Source of the DNA: Cerioporus squamosus
Lineage: Eukaryota > Basidiomycota > Agaricomycetes > Polyporales > Polyporaceae
Length of the DNA: 64,000 bases
NCBI GenBank assembly: GCA_022592435.1
Contig: JABYQS010000099.1
Span: 1 to 64,000, forward strand
Reading direction: 5' to 3'
The notes beneath the pieces were generated by a model that was not told the DNA's origin, made no database searches, and saw only the letters and a list, made by a program, of their open reading frames with translations. Each line of letters starts with the position of its first letter. Position 1 is the stretch's first letter. This document shows, piece by piece, positions 11,339 to 23,092 of the stretch. The translations under genes were made by a program, and so were the position numbers.

Positions 11339-14015
11339 ATGACTGAGATCCACAGCGCCGGAGGCCCGATGCCTCCGGTACAGGACGACTTGACCATTGA
11401 GCAGTTCATCCTGGATGGACAGCATCCAACGCGTCCGCGATGGTTCGAACAGCGTCCCGTCCTCATTGAGGAGGCGACTGGGAGGGCAATCGGGTCCGAC
11501 GAGGTCAGTCTATGAATGATTCACAATCAATGCAGTGGTATCGTGCTGACGTCGATTGGCTTGTTCCTAGTTACGTGCTCGCATACATGGTCTGGCCAAC
11601 GCGCTGAAGATTCGCTGGAACATCGGTTCGTGCGCATGACTTGAGGTCCAAGCTTGACGTGTTCGCTGATATGCGACACGTGTACGTGCGTAGGATGCGA
11701 CGACGTCGGTGAGCGTCGTCTGACATACGCATTTTTGTTCGTCCTGACTCGCTCTTGCGACAGTATGCATCTTCAGTCCGAATCATGTCGGTGAGCAGTT
11801 TAACGTATGTCTCCGTTGGTACCTGCTGAGACTGCTTGAAGATTACATCGTTGCGTTATGGTGTGTCTTAGCTGACCTGACCAGCCAAGCAGCTCGATTG
11901 ACATCGCTGAAAACCCTGTCATAGGGCCGTGCAGAAGCTGGGCGGGATCGTCTCGTAAGCCGCGAACCTGTTGTACCTCAATCTGCTCCTAAGACCTCTT
12001 GACACGCACAGCACCTCAAACCCCATGTACACCGCAGATGAACTGACGTACCAGCTGCAACTGGTCAAGGCTCGCATGCTCATTGTGCATCCGTCGATGC
12101 TACATGTTGCCCTCAAGGGAGCGCAGGCGGTTGGGATACCTTCCGATCATATCGTGCTATTCGAGCCCGTAACAGATTGGCCCAGCCACAGCATTCAGGA
12201 TCTCGTTGAGTTCGGGCTGGGGCAGGTGCAGCAGTTCACGCCGCTGAAGCTCGGGCCTGGCGAGGCGAGGAAGAAGCTCGCGTTGCTGCTACTGTCGAGC
12301 GGTACCACTGGGAAACCCAAGGTCTTGCACTCCCGCCTGTTCACCGTCATCTTCTGAAGGCTGACTTGCATCGCAGGCTGTCATGATCCCGCATTACAGC
12401 ATCAACGTGAACGTTGTGCAGATCGCGCATCACTTGCAATTGAACGACGAAACTGTGCCCATGGGGCGCAAACTCTACCGGCCTGGAAGCATATCTCTCG
12501 CCAGTACGTTGCCTTGCACCCTGTCTGGTCGAAGCTCGAAGTGCGATGCTGACAAAGTTGCACAGTTATCCCGTTTCACCGTGAGTGGCCACGCCTTAGA
12601 ACAGACTGTGACGTGACCGTGCTTGACCAGATGCGTATGGGATGCATAAACTCCTTTTTGGGAGCATATTCTTCGGCGTAGGTTGTCGCCACGGGTTCAG
12701 CTATTGACATCACTACGACACACTGACGTCGAGATGTTGTAGAGCACGGTCGTCGTATCTCCCAAGTTCAATCTTAAGCGGATGTTGCAGAGCGTTCAGC
12801 AGTATCGAGTCACTCATCTTTGGTATGCTTCCCTGCTATGGACACCGAGCCCGGCCTCACTCCCAAATTATAGTGTCGTACCTCCTCAGGTCCTTCTACT
12901 TTGCAAGGTATGCGCTCGCATACTCAGCGAGCGGCGTCACCTGGTAAGAACCACCATCTTACTCTCACCCAGAGTCCCATCGTGAAGAACTACGACTTGA
13001 GATCGGTCTATTTCCTTCAATGTGGCGGCGCCCCGCTCAGTGCCGAACTGCAGGAGAACCTCGTGCACATACTCCCCCATTGCGCTATAGGCCAAGGATA
13101 TGGTTCGTCCCCTCGCATTCAAACTGGCAGTGACCGTCACCCATGAACAATATGTAGGCATGACTGAAACTGCGACCGGAATCTCAGTCAGCCAACGCGA
13201 TCGCAAGATAGGCACGCCAGGGAGCGCGGGTGTATTTCTGCCGGGCATCGTCGCGCGACTCGTGAAGGCGGACGGATCGCTGGCTGGTTACAACGAGCCC
13301 GGAGAGCTCCATCTACGCACCCCGTCCGCGTCCCTTGGGTACTTGAACAACCCGACTGCGTGAGTTCTTCTTCGTATCGAATGCGTTCAAGGGCCAAGTC
13401 TTAGTATGAAAATCTATTCGTTGACAGGACGGCAGAGACCTTCGTCAACGGGTATGTCTCGCTTGCTGCCACGCAAACTGTATGAGTTGTCTCATGAATG
13501 AACAGATGGATCCGCACCGGAGACGAAATCGTGATAAACGAACGAAATGAAGTCTTCGTCGTCGATCGCATCAAGGAGCTCATCAAAGTACGCGGCTTCC
13601 AGGTCGCCCCATCCGAACTCGAGGGCCACTTGCTCGACCATCCCGACGTAGCCGACGTCTGTGTCATCGGCATCCCAGATGATTACAGCGGCGAGTTGCC
13701 GTTCGCCTTCGTGGTTCTGTCGCCGAGTGCCCAGCAGCTCGTACAGGGCAGCCCAGAGGAGACATCGAGGACGAAAGAAGCGATCATGAAGGTGAGATGA
13801 GAGTTTAGCTCGAGCTCACCTTGGCTAACTGTGAACAACGCGTCCAGCACGTCTCGAATCACAAGACGGCGTACAAGCGGCTCGCTGGCATACAGTTCGT
13901 TGACACAGTGCCGAAGAACGCGAGCGGAAAGCTCCTCCGGCGTGTGGTACGCGAGCGGGCCAAGGAGATGCTCAGGCGCGGAGAGCTGGAACTGGTTGTC
14001 AAGCCTAAACTCTAG
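11339..14015 (+). CDS. ANL-superfamily acyl-CoA synthetase (4CL-like), C-terminal PKL
   Basis: A complete plus-strand paralogue of the two genes on the left. The ATG at 11339 gives MTEIHSAGGP and DDLTIEQFILDG. Then come GLANALKIRWNIG (near 11590-11625), the FSPNHV exon (near 11780), ANPMYTADELTYQ-type sequence (SNPMYTADELTYQL near 12010), the ATP loop SSGTTGKPK near 12295-12320, IIPFHHAYGMHKLLFG across two introns (12565-12680), VVVSPKFNLKRMLQS, GQGYG|MTETATG split by an intron (13090-13170), RTGDEI and the hinge VVDRIKELIKVRGFQ near 13510-13600, and the lysine motif PKNASGKLLRR near 13912-13940. The hand-built exons contain no stop, so the gene looks intact. It ends PKL, at best a weak peroxisomal signal. 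Substrate unknown. Confidence 0.9.
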
Positions 14016-14763
14016 GGCGCGCTGGCTGTGGTTGAGAGTTGACACTCGGAGCGCAGCAGTGGTCACGCTGTCGCAGCTGATCTCATCGTATCGACAGGAA
14101 ATTACACCTTATGGCATACTGCCGGCAGGTCACTGTGCTCAGACTGAAGACAGCTTTTTCTACTATGCTACGCCTGAGTAGTGGCATGTCAGCAAGAAAA
14201 TCGTATCGCGGGATGCTCCTCTCCTCCCTCAAGCCATGATCTTACAGCTCGATTCACCTCGATCCGGATCCTCGCTCGTATCGTCCCTCTCGGAGTGCGT
14301 GGCTGATTTTGCGGCAACTGCCGCTCATCATCGCCAGACGTTGCCTCGCTCCGGCGTGCAGATAGTACTAACCTTGACTCCGACTTCAGCTCAGTCAGCC
14401 TAATACTCATCGATAGCTGCGGCCTGGACTACAGCACAACAGCGTACTATCGAACAGGCGCAATGCCACTAGCTAGTATATCGATCTGTGGCACATACGG
14501 TGCACACCTGACCTCCAAACTGGCATCTGGATCTTTGCTGTGCTTCCTCTTGCTGCCGTTCCTGGATCACTGTCTCCCCCATGACTTCCCAGGATGGCGA
14601 TATGTCAAGTTTTCGCAGGTGGACTGCGCGGGGATGCGCCTGTGAACGAGGCTGTGCCCCCGCCGCTTGTCAGACGAAGAACCGCCTCGGACCACACAAC
14701 ACTATGTATTAAAGGCCCTGTTGTTTTCTTTTGGACTGCTGCCACCACCTTCTCCCAGTTATC
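14016..14763. other. Intergenic, no gene seen
   Basis: 3' flank of the third ANL gene and promoter of the following DUF6593 gene. An AT-rich TATTAAAG lies at about 14708, some 55 bp before the ATG at 14764. Confidence 0.4.
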
Positions 14764-15461
14764 ATGTCGCTTACCCTGAACGTCAGCTTCACCTCAGACG
14801 ATCCACTTAACTCCGCTGTCGTCAACGACTCGACGGGCCAGACCCTCTATCAAATGTCGACGCCGTTCAAGTTCGGCACACAGATCACGACCATCCGTGA
14901 CGCCGACAAGAACGTGGTCGCCACATATGAACACCGCTGGGGCAAGGACAGGATCACCTTCCACGGGGAGACCCGACTTGTCTCGCAATGGCTACCGAAG
15001 AAGTCGTGGTTGTCGAAGTGCGTCTGCGCCTCGAACCCCCGAAACGCCGACAATGGGTGGTTTACTGACGTTGTGGCGATCTCACAGTAACCGCGTGCTG
15101 TATATCCAGAACGGACGTACCTACGTGTGGAAGCCGAATTTGTTCAACAGCAGCTACAAGGTGAGCATACCCACCCGGCATTTCCGAGCTCGTTTCCACT
15201 AAATCCGCGTTCTCCCAGCTACTGGATACCCAGACCAACACGGTCGCAGCAGCGACGCATCACAGGAGCTTTGGCGTGTTCTCGAAGCGGCGAGTGGGCA
15301 TCAACGTGCACGAAGAACTGGTGCCCTATCTCGACGCCGTCATACTCGCGTTCATGATATGCGAGTGTGAGCGTCGCGTCTCGGCCACGGCGTCGCAGAA
15401 CGCTGCGGTTACTAGTGCTGCATTTGCCGCCAGTGGTCCTGGTGTGGGTGGGGGATATTGA
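14764..15461 (+). CDS. DUF6593 family protein, copy B
   Basis: Three exons: 14764-15017, 15088-15160 and 15219-15461, giving about 190 residues. The N-terminal exon carries FTSDDPLNSAVVNDSTG and LYQMSTP, then a TTIRDADKNVVA strand and SQWLPKKSW. Exon 2 carries NGRTYVWK. Exon 3 carries THHRSFGVFSKRR and a C-terminal hydrophobic segment, PYLDAVILAFMICECERR. This order of strands is that of DUF6593, a mostly basidiomycete family of unknown function. Both introns sit where they do in the other copies in this window, which shows that the copies arose by duplication. No signal peptide is visible. Confidence 0.85.
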
Positions 15462-15928
15462 ACCAGTGCGATACCTCCTTCCGAGAAGTGCATGTGAGCT
15501 TGTACAATATGTTTCGGTTTCAGATACCCTTATACCGGTGATGTACCATCCGACCTCGTAGTGTACCATTTGGACTCATTGTTGTACAAATACTGTATGT
15601 ATGAAATAGGTTCCAACTTTCTATCTTTGACCTTACACTGGGATATTTCACCGTCCAAATGCGCATCGCTAGCGCTCTCGTCGGGCGTGCTCCCGCCCTC
15701 TCCCGATCCTCCTCGCCAGCTACGGATCGCAGTGTCTACCGGCGCAGAAGTGTGCACTCGATACTGTGCAAACATCGGAGACAACACGGGTAGAGCGTAG
15801 GATGCGATTCCACAACCCACCGTCAATCGTTATGCTTTACGATGCGCCGTGTCGGCATCGGCGGGTCGTACGGAGGCGGGGAGTCACTAGGGATGAAGAC
15901 GAGGCATCATAGTCAGCAAGCGGTCATG
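15462..15928. other. Intergenic, no gene seen
   Basis: Between the convergent DUF6593 gene and the F-box pseudogene. No supported ORF or RNA gene. Confidence 0.4.
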
Positions 15929-17301
15929 CTATGCGCAGCGCAACAGGCCAAGACCCCGACCATAGAGAAGTGGGACGACGTACAGGCGCTGCTCGTCCTC
16001 ATCCCAATCAACGCGCTCTGCCGCCGTCCCCGGGTAGCGTGAAGGGAGAAACCGCACCCAGCGATGTTGTCCGTCGTCGTATTCTTCGTCGAAGTAGAGC
16101 AGATACAATCCCTCGAGCACTGGGCATCTCCCAAGTCGTTCCATGCCGGTAAGGAGCGCGCTGCCGTACCGCTCCAGCACCGTGGAAGACGGCCATCGCA
16201 AGCAGTCCTGGTCGTGTTCATATTCACAGTCGCATATGTCTGGGTCGAACATCATGTTGTCCTCGTGTTTGTAGTCCAGATTGAGATAGACGGCGCGCAG
16301 TGTCTTTACCAACGACAAGATTTCAGAAACGCGGTCCTACATAGGCCGATCGTCAGCATACTGAGCCTCTGAGTATATCGCATAAACACCGTAGAAGACT
16401 CACGAATCGGAGTGCGACAGAGCCATGAGACGCGCTTCTGTACTGGTGCAACTCGAAGGACTGTAGATGGGGGTACATAGAGGCGACATGGACGAGGAGA
16501 TCTTCCTCAAGACCGTCCGCTTCGTAAACAAGCTCGAGATGCTCTAGGCGTGGCATCGACATGCGGGAGAGGACCCGCAAGCACTCGGACGACGACAGGA
16601 TTGGCATAGCCAGCCCTTGCATTTCGTACCTGTGCGCGACCAGCGTTCTGACATAGTGACGGGGGTAGTCGCGGAGAGAGGTGTTTCAGCGACAGTCCTG
16701 CGACCGAGAAGATGGCGTCTTCCGGGTTTGGATAGGCCAGGGTGAGACGCTCCAGACCGTGCATGTCGGTTGATCGCAGCTGGTGTTGCTCGAGAAGCGT
16801 TGGCCGGGGGCATTTCCGATTCGCAAGCTGAGCCACTTGTATAGATATGGAGCGCGGTTGACGCATAGAACCTACAAGCGACGATATCGAGGAAGCTTGC
16901 GAAGCATGTGAGTATCGACCAGTGAGCGTCAGATCTCTGAGACGTGGCCAGGGGAGCTCTCTGGAGCTCTGTCAAACGGGCGAGAGGAGCGAGCTCGATG
17001 GGGAACGATAGTGACTCTGCCGACATGTGCATCCCAAGAATGAGGGGACACAGATGACTGGCCTCGACGGCGTCCTCCTCGCAACTGTCGTGGTCCGTGT
17101 AGTGCGCGCGTGTAATATCTCAAGGATAGGAGGTGTAGGAGAGTCGTTGGAGTGCATTCGGATAGGGCTTGTCAGATGGGTGGGGCGTAGGACGATATGC
17201 CAATGAGGTCCAGTCGGAGTTCTCTGCGAACGACAGCGACACAATGCGAGGATGTCGCAGGCACTGTTCAATGACGGAGAATGGGACGCCTGCAGCCACA
17301 C
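15929..17301 (-). pseudogene. Leu-rich F-box-type protein, decayed copy
   Basis: The translated pieces match the Leu-rich body typical of the large polypore F-box family: VPFSVIEQCLRHPRIVSLSF (near 17240-17290), AVEASHLCPLILGMHMSAES (near 17010-17060), WPRLRDLTLTGRYSHAS, MHGLERLTLAYPNPEDAIF, ILSSSECLRVLSRMSMPRLE and ILSLVKTLRAVYLNLDY, ending at 15929. The pieces do not share one frame. There is an in-frame TGA at 17120-17122, a one-base shift near 16955-16965, and a two-base shift in a CT run near 16673-16683. None of these can be removed by a normal intron. One real intron (near 16342-16404) is still recognisable. An F-box and start codon upstream of 17301 were not identified. Sequencing errors could explain a single shift, but three defects favour a pseudogene. 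Confidence 0.65.
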
Positions 17302-17685
17302 GTTTGGAGGTTACTGCGGATACAGCTGCGTTAGATTACGGAAATCAAGCGAGTAGTGATAAACACTGACCTAAGCGGCGACATCCTGTAGCCTCGTGCA
17401 TATTAGAAGGGGAAGAGCTGGATGTGAGGCAGAAGCAAGTCTAGGATCAAGTACCAGTCTGGCATGATGCGCCCCTGAGTTGGTGGTACACCGCCACAAC
17501 ACATGGAGGAGGAGGGGGAGGAGCTTGACGGTTCCAGGAGATATGTATGTAGTCTCATAACCCTGCAGAGTCATATATACCTGATCGACGCTTCGACCAT
17601 TTTGCGTTTCGTTCATACAACCATTGAAGCACTACCCATCACAAAGCCCAGCGCTCTCCCACCTCAGTAAGTACAGTACCGATTC
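17302..17685. other. Unresolved 5' side of the F-box pseudogene
   Basis: This could hold the N-terminal exon of the pseudogene on the minus strand (fragments such as MPDWYLILDLLLPHIQLFPF precede a stop). No closed model could be made. The left-out stretch also contains the 3' flank of the acid phosphatase gene. Confidence 0.3.
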
Positions 17686-19640
17686 TTACAACACCACCGC
17701 AACCCCGAACGCGAGACCAAGCCCAACCAACAAAGCCGCCTCCGCACCCGCACGCGCCCCGATCGCCGCATTGCTGCCCCCGCTCCCGTTCCCGCCAGGA
17801 CTAGTCGATGACGCCGTCGGAGACGCGATCACCTTCGTGCCGTTGGCGTAGTTGATGCCCGGGTCCGTGCCCCACGGGTTGCTCTGCCCTTGCGCGGTGA
17901 GGTTGGCCGGGGTCGGGAGCGACGCGGCGCTGAGGGACGTGTTGAGGCCCTGTGCGACGAAGACGCCCTGGCCGCCCGCGCCTACTGCGGAGGTGTTCGG
18001 GGCGGCGAAGGGAATGTAGTGCTCCACGTTCAGAGGTCCGGGGATGGTGCCGGTTATGTTCAGTAGCGCTGTGTGGGCCCAAGGTAAGCGAGGGATACGG
18101 GACTCAGCGTTGCACAGGTGACCAAGGAGGACGTACGGATGCTCGAAGAGTTGCCCGAGATGCCGTTGTTCTTCCACCCAGTGACGTTGGCGACGAAGTC
18201 GAAGACGTTGTTCAATGTCGCGTTCGTGTCCCCGCGGCCGAGCGACTGGAGCCCCCAGTTCGCTTCCACGCTTGAGAGCGCCGAGTAGTGCGTGTAGAAC
18301 GTCGAGTCAGTCGTGCCGCGCAGCTTCTCGGGGACCCCGCCCCCAAGCACAAGGGTGTAGATCCTGTTGTTAATTGAGGTAGCTACGAATGCGTATCAGC
18401 ACACTGGGCTGGGATAGGAACATCGAGATGGACACGGGCTCACTCTCGTTCTCGTCGAAGGTCAGCAGGATGATAGTGCGGTTGTCGTTGAACTTCGTGT
18501 CGTTGAGGAGCGGGATGAGCCAGTAGTTGAGCCAATCGCCGACGAAGTCGATCGTGGTGTCGTGGCCCTGATCTCGATATCAGCCAAAGTCGGGAAGGAA
18601 CGATAGGGTTCGCCAGGGACGCACATCATTGACAAGGTTGGGAGTGATGAAGTTCCATTGGGGAATCTCATTAGCCTTCACATCGTTGGCAAAGTCGTTA
18701 ACTGGGGAAGAGCGTCAGCATTTCGGGTTTCGACTTCGGAGGGCCACACAGAGGAAAACCCACAATTGCGGACGCGCAGAGCACGGTCGGTGACGTTCGT
18801 GACGGAGTCGAAGATGATGAGGCCGTTGTGCTTGCGCACGTAGTAGGTGTACGTCCCGTTTCCGGCTATGCACGTATGTCAGGACATCCGCGAAGTCCCG
18901 CAAACGTGAGACGCACTCAGATAGTCGTTTTGGGTGAAGTTGAAACCCTGAGATGAGGGTCAATTCACGTCGACTGCCATAAGCAGCAGTGGACTCACAG
19001 TAAACGCATCATAGGGCATGTTCTCTTGATCTGCGGAGACAAGATTCAGCATATATCCATATCGAGTCGACGAAACTACTCACATGTAGCCCATGATATG
19101 TTCTTTGCCTCGAGCAGATCCACCACCGTCGAGATGTTCTGAGGGATGTGATCTGGGACGGACTCAGGAATCGATCAGCCAGCCAGAATGGATATCACAC
19201 TCACAGAAATCATCATCCGCAGCACCAAAGAAGTCACCGCCGACGGCAGCGATGTAGTTGGGTTCCGATGGGTGCGTCAAAGCATAGAACGACTCCAACA
19301 GGATGCCCTCCTTGCTCAGGGCTTGGAACACCGGCGACGATGCGGCGGTCGCGACTGTCTCGAAATCATACGCGTGAGACTTCGCTACCTCAGGCTGCTG
19401 GCACGCAGCACGATTGGGATCGCACTCACAGTCAGTGTTCTCGATCCAGATCTGGATGAAGCGGTCGAAGGCCTTCCCCTGCACGACCGGCCCATTGGAG
19501 AGCGTTCCGTTCGTCTGGCCCGTGTAGTTCGCAGACGAGGACTCGGGCGACGCCGCCGGAGGCAGGAAGCTCTGTGCGATGGCGGCGTAGGCCGTGCACG
19601 CGAACCCGACGGCGGTCCCAAGGAGGAGGAACGAGCGCAT
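17686..19640 (-). CDS. Secreted acid phosphatase (phosphoesterase family), probably GPI-anchored
   Basis: Starts at 19640 with a hydrophobic signal peptide (MRSFLLLGTAVGFACTAYA). FDRFIQIWIENTD, SHAYDFETVA and ALTHPSEPNYIAAVGGDFFG follow. Further exons give NISTVVDLLEAKNISWATY, the HDTTIDFVGDWLNYWLIPLL segment, NRTIILLTFDENE, LGGGVPEKLRGTTD and THYSALSSVEANWGLQSLGR. These are the landmarks of the fungal acid phosphatase branch of the phosphoesterase family (PF04185), which releases phosphate from organic esters outside the cell. ENTD, SEPNY and DENE are the conserved acidic and polar motifs. The C-terminus is Ser/Gly/Asn-rich and then hydrophobic (ALLVGLGLAFGVAVVL), as in GPI-anchored proteins. 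Six or more short introns; stop at 17686. Many N-glycosylation sites (NGT, NDT, NSS). Confidence 0.88.
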
Positions 19641-19701
19641 CGTCGTGGAGGTAGGGGGTCCCAGAGAGACTCACGGATCCTCGCTCGAGGGAACACTTCG
19701 C

Positions 19702-19708
19702 GTTATAA
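19702..19708 (-). promoter_or_regulatory. TATA-like element of the acid phosphatase gene
   Basis: TTATAA, read on the minus strand within GCTTATAACG, lies about 65 bp upstream of the start codon at 19640. Confidence 0.3.
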
Positions 19709-20343
19709 GCTCGCCCCATCCGCGCCCGTTCGTCCAGCACGATCTAACGCACATCTTCCCTGCGATGTCGCGAGAAGCCCCCGCTGATGGTGCCCCTGGC
19801 TGGGGGCAGTTCATATGGATCTAGAATGCGTCGCTGAGCACCAGAGGGACCAGAGCAGACGCGTTTGAGTTCACGTCCAGGGGTGCAGACGGGTGATTGA
19901 TGGTGGCCGTTCAACGTACGCTCTTCATAGGTGGAAGAACCTCGCACGTACGCTTCCGGGCTGGAGGATTCCCCTGCAGGTGGCGGCGGGGACGAACGTG
20001 CGTTGTGGTGATGCGGTGAGTTCGGGCCTGTGGCCTACAGCGTGGGTAGGTGTTCCAAGTTTAGCCTTCTTGCGCGTGCCTTCGACCTTGGCGGTTCGGG
20101 TTGTGCGACGTCGCGGTAAAGAAGGAAGCCAATGCAGAGGCGGAATTCAGCGAACTCGAAGTATGGACGACAATGCATGTGCGAACGGCGAGTGTGGATG
20201 CGCGGCGCGCAAGCTGGTTTCGAACGCAGGCACTGGGTAAAGCTCAAATTCTCAAACCAGCAGCAACAATTTGAGTGTAATGCGAATATACGAAGTCTCT
20301 TACAGTGTGTGGACACAACGAATTGCGAGGCAGTCCGTTCTTG
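19709..20343. other. Intergenic, no gene seen
   Basis: Between the acid phosphatase promoter and the stop of the next DUF6593 gene. No supported coding or RNA feature. Confidence 0.4.
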
Positions 20344-21003
20344 CTAGCTAGATGCAGCGACGCCATTGGCACTGGCAGCGTCCTGACGGCGCAGCCGGTC
20401 CCACAACGCGAAGGAGAACACAATCGCGTCAACCATATGGACTACATCGGGCGAGAGGTCGATAGCCATCCTGCGCTTCGAAACGAGTCCGGAGGTGCCC
20501 TGGCGCTTGCGTTGCGCCTTGGCTACGACTCGCTTCGTGTGACGATCTACCAGCTTGAATGGCCAGCTCGCGTCAAGACAACACGAGGCATTTTTGTTGG
20601 AACGACACTCACCTCGAAGGAGTTCCGCCAAAACTTCTTCTTCCAGGTGTAGATGCGACCATCGGGAGCAAAGAGCCGGCGAGAGCCATAACTGCGTCGG
20701 AAGGATCACCAGCCAAGGTGCTTCTATGTCAGTCTACCCGGATACATAGACACGACCGTACACGCACCACGAGAAACGTCTGGGCATCCACTCGGACAAC
20801 GACCTAGTCTGCCCACGAAGAGTGATCTTGTCAGACTTCCAAAAGCGACGCTGGTAGACCCCGACGATGTTGCCATGCTGGTCATACATCGTTGTCCTGC
20901 GCTTCCTGAAACCGGGTGTCGTGATTTGGAACAGCAGTGTACCGTTCGCGGAGTCCACCACCGCCGAGTTGCAGGGGTTCTTGGAGAGGAAGACAACGCG
21001 CAT
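20344..21003 (-). CDS. DUF6593 family protein, copy C
   Basis: Three exons on the minus strand. The ATG at 21003 gives MRVVFLSKNPCNSAVVDSANG and LFQITTPGFRKRRTTMYDQHG, ending SEWMPRRFS. Exon 2 (about 20612-20685) carries CYGSRRLFAPDGRIYTWKKK. Exon 3 carries LVDRHTKRVVAKAQRKR, SGLVSKRRMAIDL and HMVDAIVFSFALWDRLRR. Both intron positions match the other copies. In this copy the usual DDPLNS motif reads KNPCNS, and basic residues are more frequent. The stop is the TAG at 20344-20346. Function unknown. Confidence 0.82.
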
Positions 21004-21045
21004 CGTGAATCGTGCCAGAACAAACTCAGGGAAGTCGCACCTATG

Positions 21046-21054
21046 TATATATAT
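21046..21054 (-). promoter_or_regulatory. TATA box of DUF6593 copy C
   Basis: The run TATATATAT lies about 45 bp upstream of the predicted ATG at 21003. The distance implies a very short leader. Confidence 0.35.
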
Positions 21055-21958
21055 GAGTTGGAGCAAGGTTGCCCGTAGCGTTGGGCAGTGCTTCAAGTGA
21101 CCTCCCGCAGTCTCACTTCGATGCTGACCGTGAAGTAAAACCGACAGCCTGTGGAGCTCTGCGGTGGGCACGACTTCCCGACGAGAGAACTATCGCCTCG
21201 ACTGCGAGCACTGCCCGTCCATGAAGTAAAGAGCGTGCACTTAGTACCCACGGTCAATCGCGACACCCACCGGAGAACTCACAGCTTTCTGTGGCCAGCA
21301 GCAGCAGCAGATGCTTGGGACACACATAATATGATGTCGGCCAAGTAGTACATTGCAATACAAGTGACATGCATGAGTTCGTGTTGTTACAATGCCTCAC
21401 AGCTGCCCCGACGTCGTGACCTAGTCGAGACGCCACACTCCCCGGGACTTGAGGCGCGCAGCACTAAGGCGATGCGACTGAGATGGCATGACTCTCCCGA
21501 CGTCGAAGAGTATGGCATAGATTGCTCATGACGCGCCTCCGCATGAAGTGGCATGACATCCCTATTTTGCAAGCCTAGTAGCCGAGTTGGCGATTACTCT
21601 GCGAGAGAGGTGTCGTGTGAGAGTCAATGCGGGGAAATACGACGAGAAATACGCACTGGAACGGGCCCGCATCTTTCTGCGTTTGCGACGGAGTCTCCGA
21701 GACCTCTTTTTCTTCCACTTCTCTCTCATTCTGCGCCAACGATTAGCTCTGCGAGATGAACGGCGACAACGACGGCGACATACTTGGTTCGTGATGGAGT
21801 GGACTGGCGGATCTCAGCGGCGCGGGCGCGTGGATATGGCTGGCGGAGGCAACTGTACAGTTCTGCTGACGTAACTTCCCACGGTCCCTGATTGACCTCC
21901 AGCCCAGCGCCTGCCGCACCGTGTCAGACGGCGTGTCTCTTGTCCTGCTCTTGTCACA
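21055..21958. other. Intergenic between divergent genes, no gene seen
   Basis: Separates DUF6593 copy C (minus) from the plus-strand gene at 21959. No supported feature. Confidence 0.4.
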
Positions 21959-23092
21959 ATGTCGAAGAAGTCCAAACGACCTCAAGTCCCCACTGCCCTC
22001 CATGCCGAGTTGACAGAGTACTCTTCGCTGTTGCGAGCTCTCAGAACCAGCGCGACGGCCGACCTCGCCACACACCTCACCCAAGGTTCGCTGTCTTCCG
22101 CCGCCCCGTTAGATGATGTGCCGTTAGCCGACTACGACGACCCGGAGGACAACGCGGCGGAGGAACCTCCTCTTACCGAGTACTTCTCGTCAGAAGTTGG
22201 TTCGTCGCGTCCTACCAGTCCAGTGCTCAGTAGGGTGCCTGGTAATGGTAAACGGAGGGACACTTGGACGCGTTGGCCGCTCCTCGCTGGCGATGTGCAT
22301 GTTCCGGAGTGGAGTCTGTCGGACGAGGTCAAGCACATCGCCGAGTCCGTGCTGGCATCTCCTAAAGGTCAGGTTCTCCTTCATCATCGCGATACCGGTG
22401 ACACCGTGTCTGGCCCTGGCGAGTCCTCTCCTACGCCGCATTCACCCAGGACATCCGACGAAGAAGACGACCAGATGGCCTTCTCCGAGTCGTCCCTTGG
22501 TTTGCAGGCTCTCACCGCCGATGCCGCCGCGTTCTTAGCACGCGTCTTGGCTCTGGTTGCTGCGCATGTTCCGGCTGCTGAGAAGAGCATGCGAAATCGC
22601 GTACGTCCTATATCTTGGGAGACGGTTGTTGACGTTGCTTGTGCCCATGGCGCGATCACTCCGAGGTGTGTTTAGTCATGCGTCGTACTCTCGATGGATC
22701 CTTGACAACGTCCCTATAGCATCGCAAGAACTGTACATGAGCGGATGTCGCGCATATACCCTCCCAGCCAGCCTCATGGTGAGTAGTTCATTGAATGGCT
22801 GCTGACTTAGTCTGATCAATTTCCAAGGCATTCACCGTGCCCAGCATCTGCTCGCTGCGAACGACGCTCTGTTGAAGAAGCTCAGCAGACATGACGATGA
22901 GCTCCTCGCTGTGCCTGCCCCACCCTTGGAGGTGGCCAAGCCCGTCAAACGTACGTCCTCTCTTTTGATTAGTGGATGTTCTCCTTGTAACTCAAACGGT
23001 TCTCAGGCAAACGCGGACCGTATAAGAAGCGCAATGCATCCTCCGAGGTCGATCTGGACTCCACCAAGCGCACGCGCTCTGAGGAAGGCTAG
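21959..23092 (+). CDS. Conserved-looking protein of unknown function, basic C-terminus
   Basis: Four exons. Exon 1 begins MSKKSKRPQVPTALHAELTE and continues through an acidic, Ser/Pro-rich stretch to TADAAAFLARVLALVAAHVP and ISWETVVDVACAHGAITP. Exon 2 gives SIARTVHERMSRIYPPSQPH. Exon 3 gives GIHRAQHLLAANDALLKKLS. Exon 4 gives a basic tail, KRGPYKKRN, ending at the TAG at 23090-23092. All three introns are short with clean GT..AG ends and join in frame. The helical WETVVDVACAHG..ARTVHERM segment with basic ends suggests a nuclear DNA- or chromatin-associated protein, but I do not recognise the family and assign no function. Confidence 0.7.

Noticed and set aside
1..14015. Secondary-metabolite gene cluster
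   Set aside because: Adenylating enzymes are present, but no polyketide synthase, NRPS, terpene cyclase, P450 or transporter is seen alongside.
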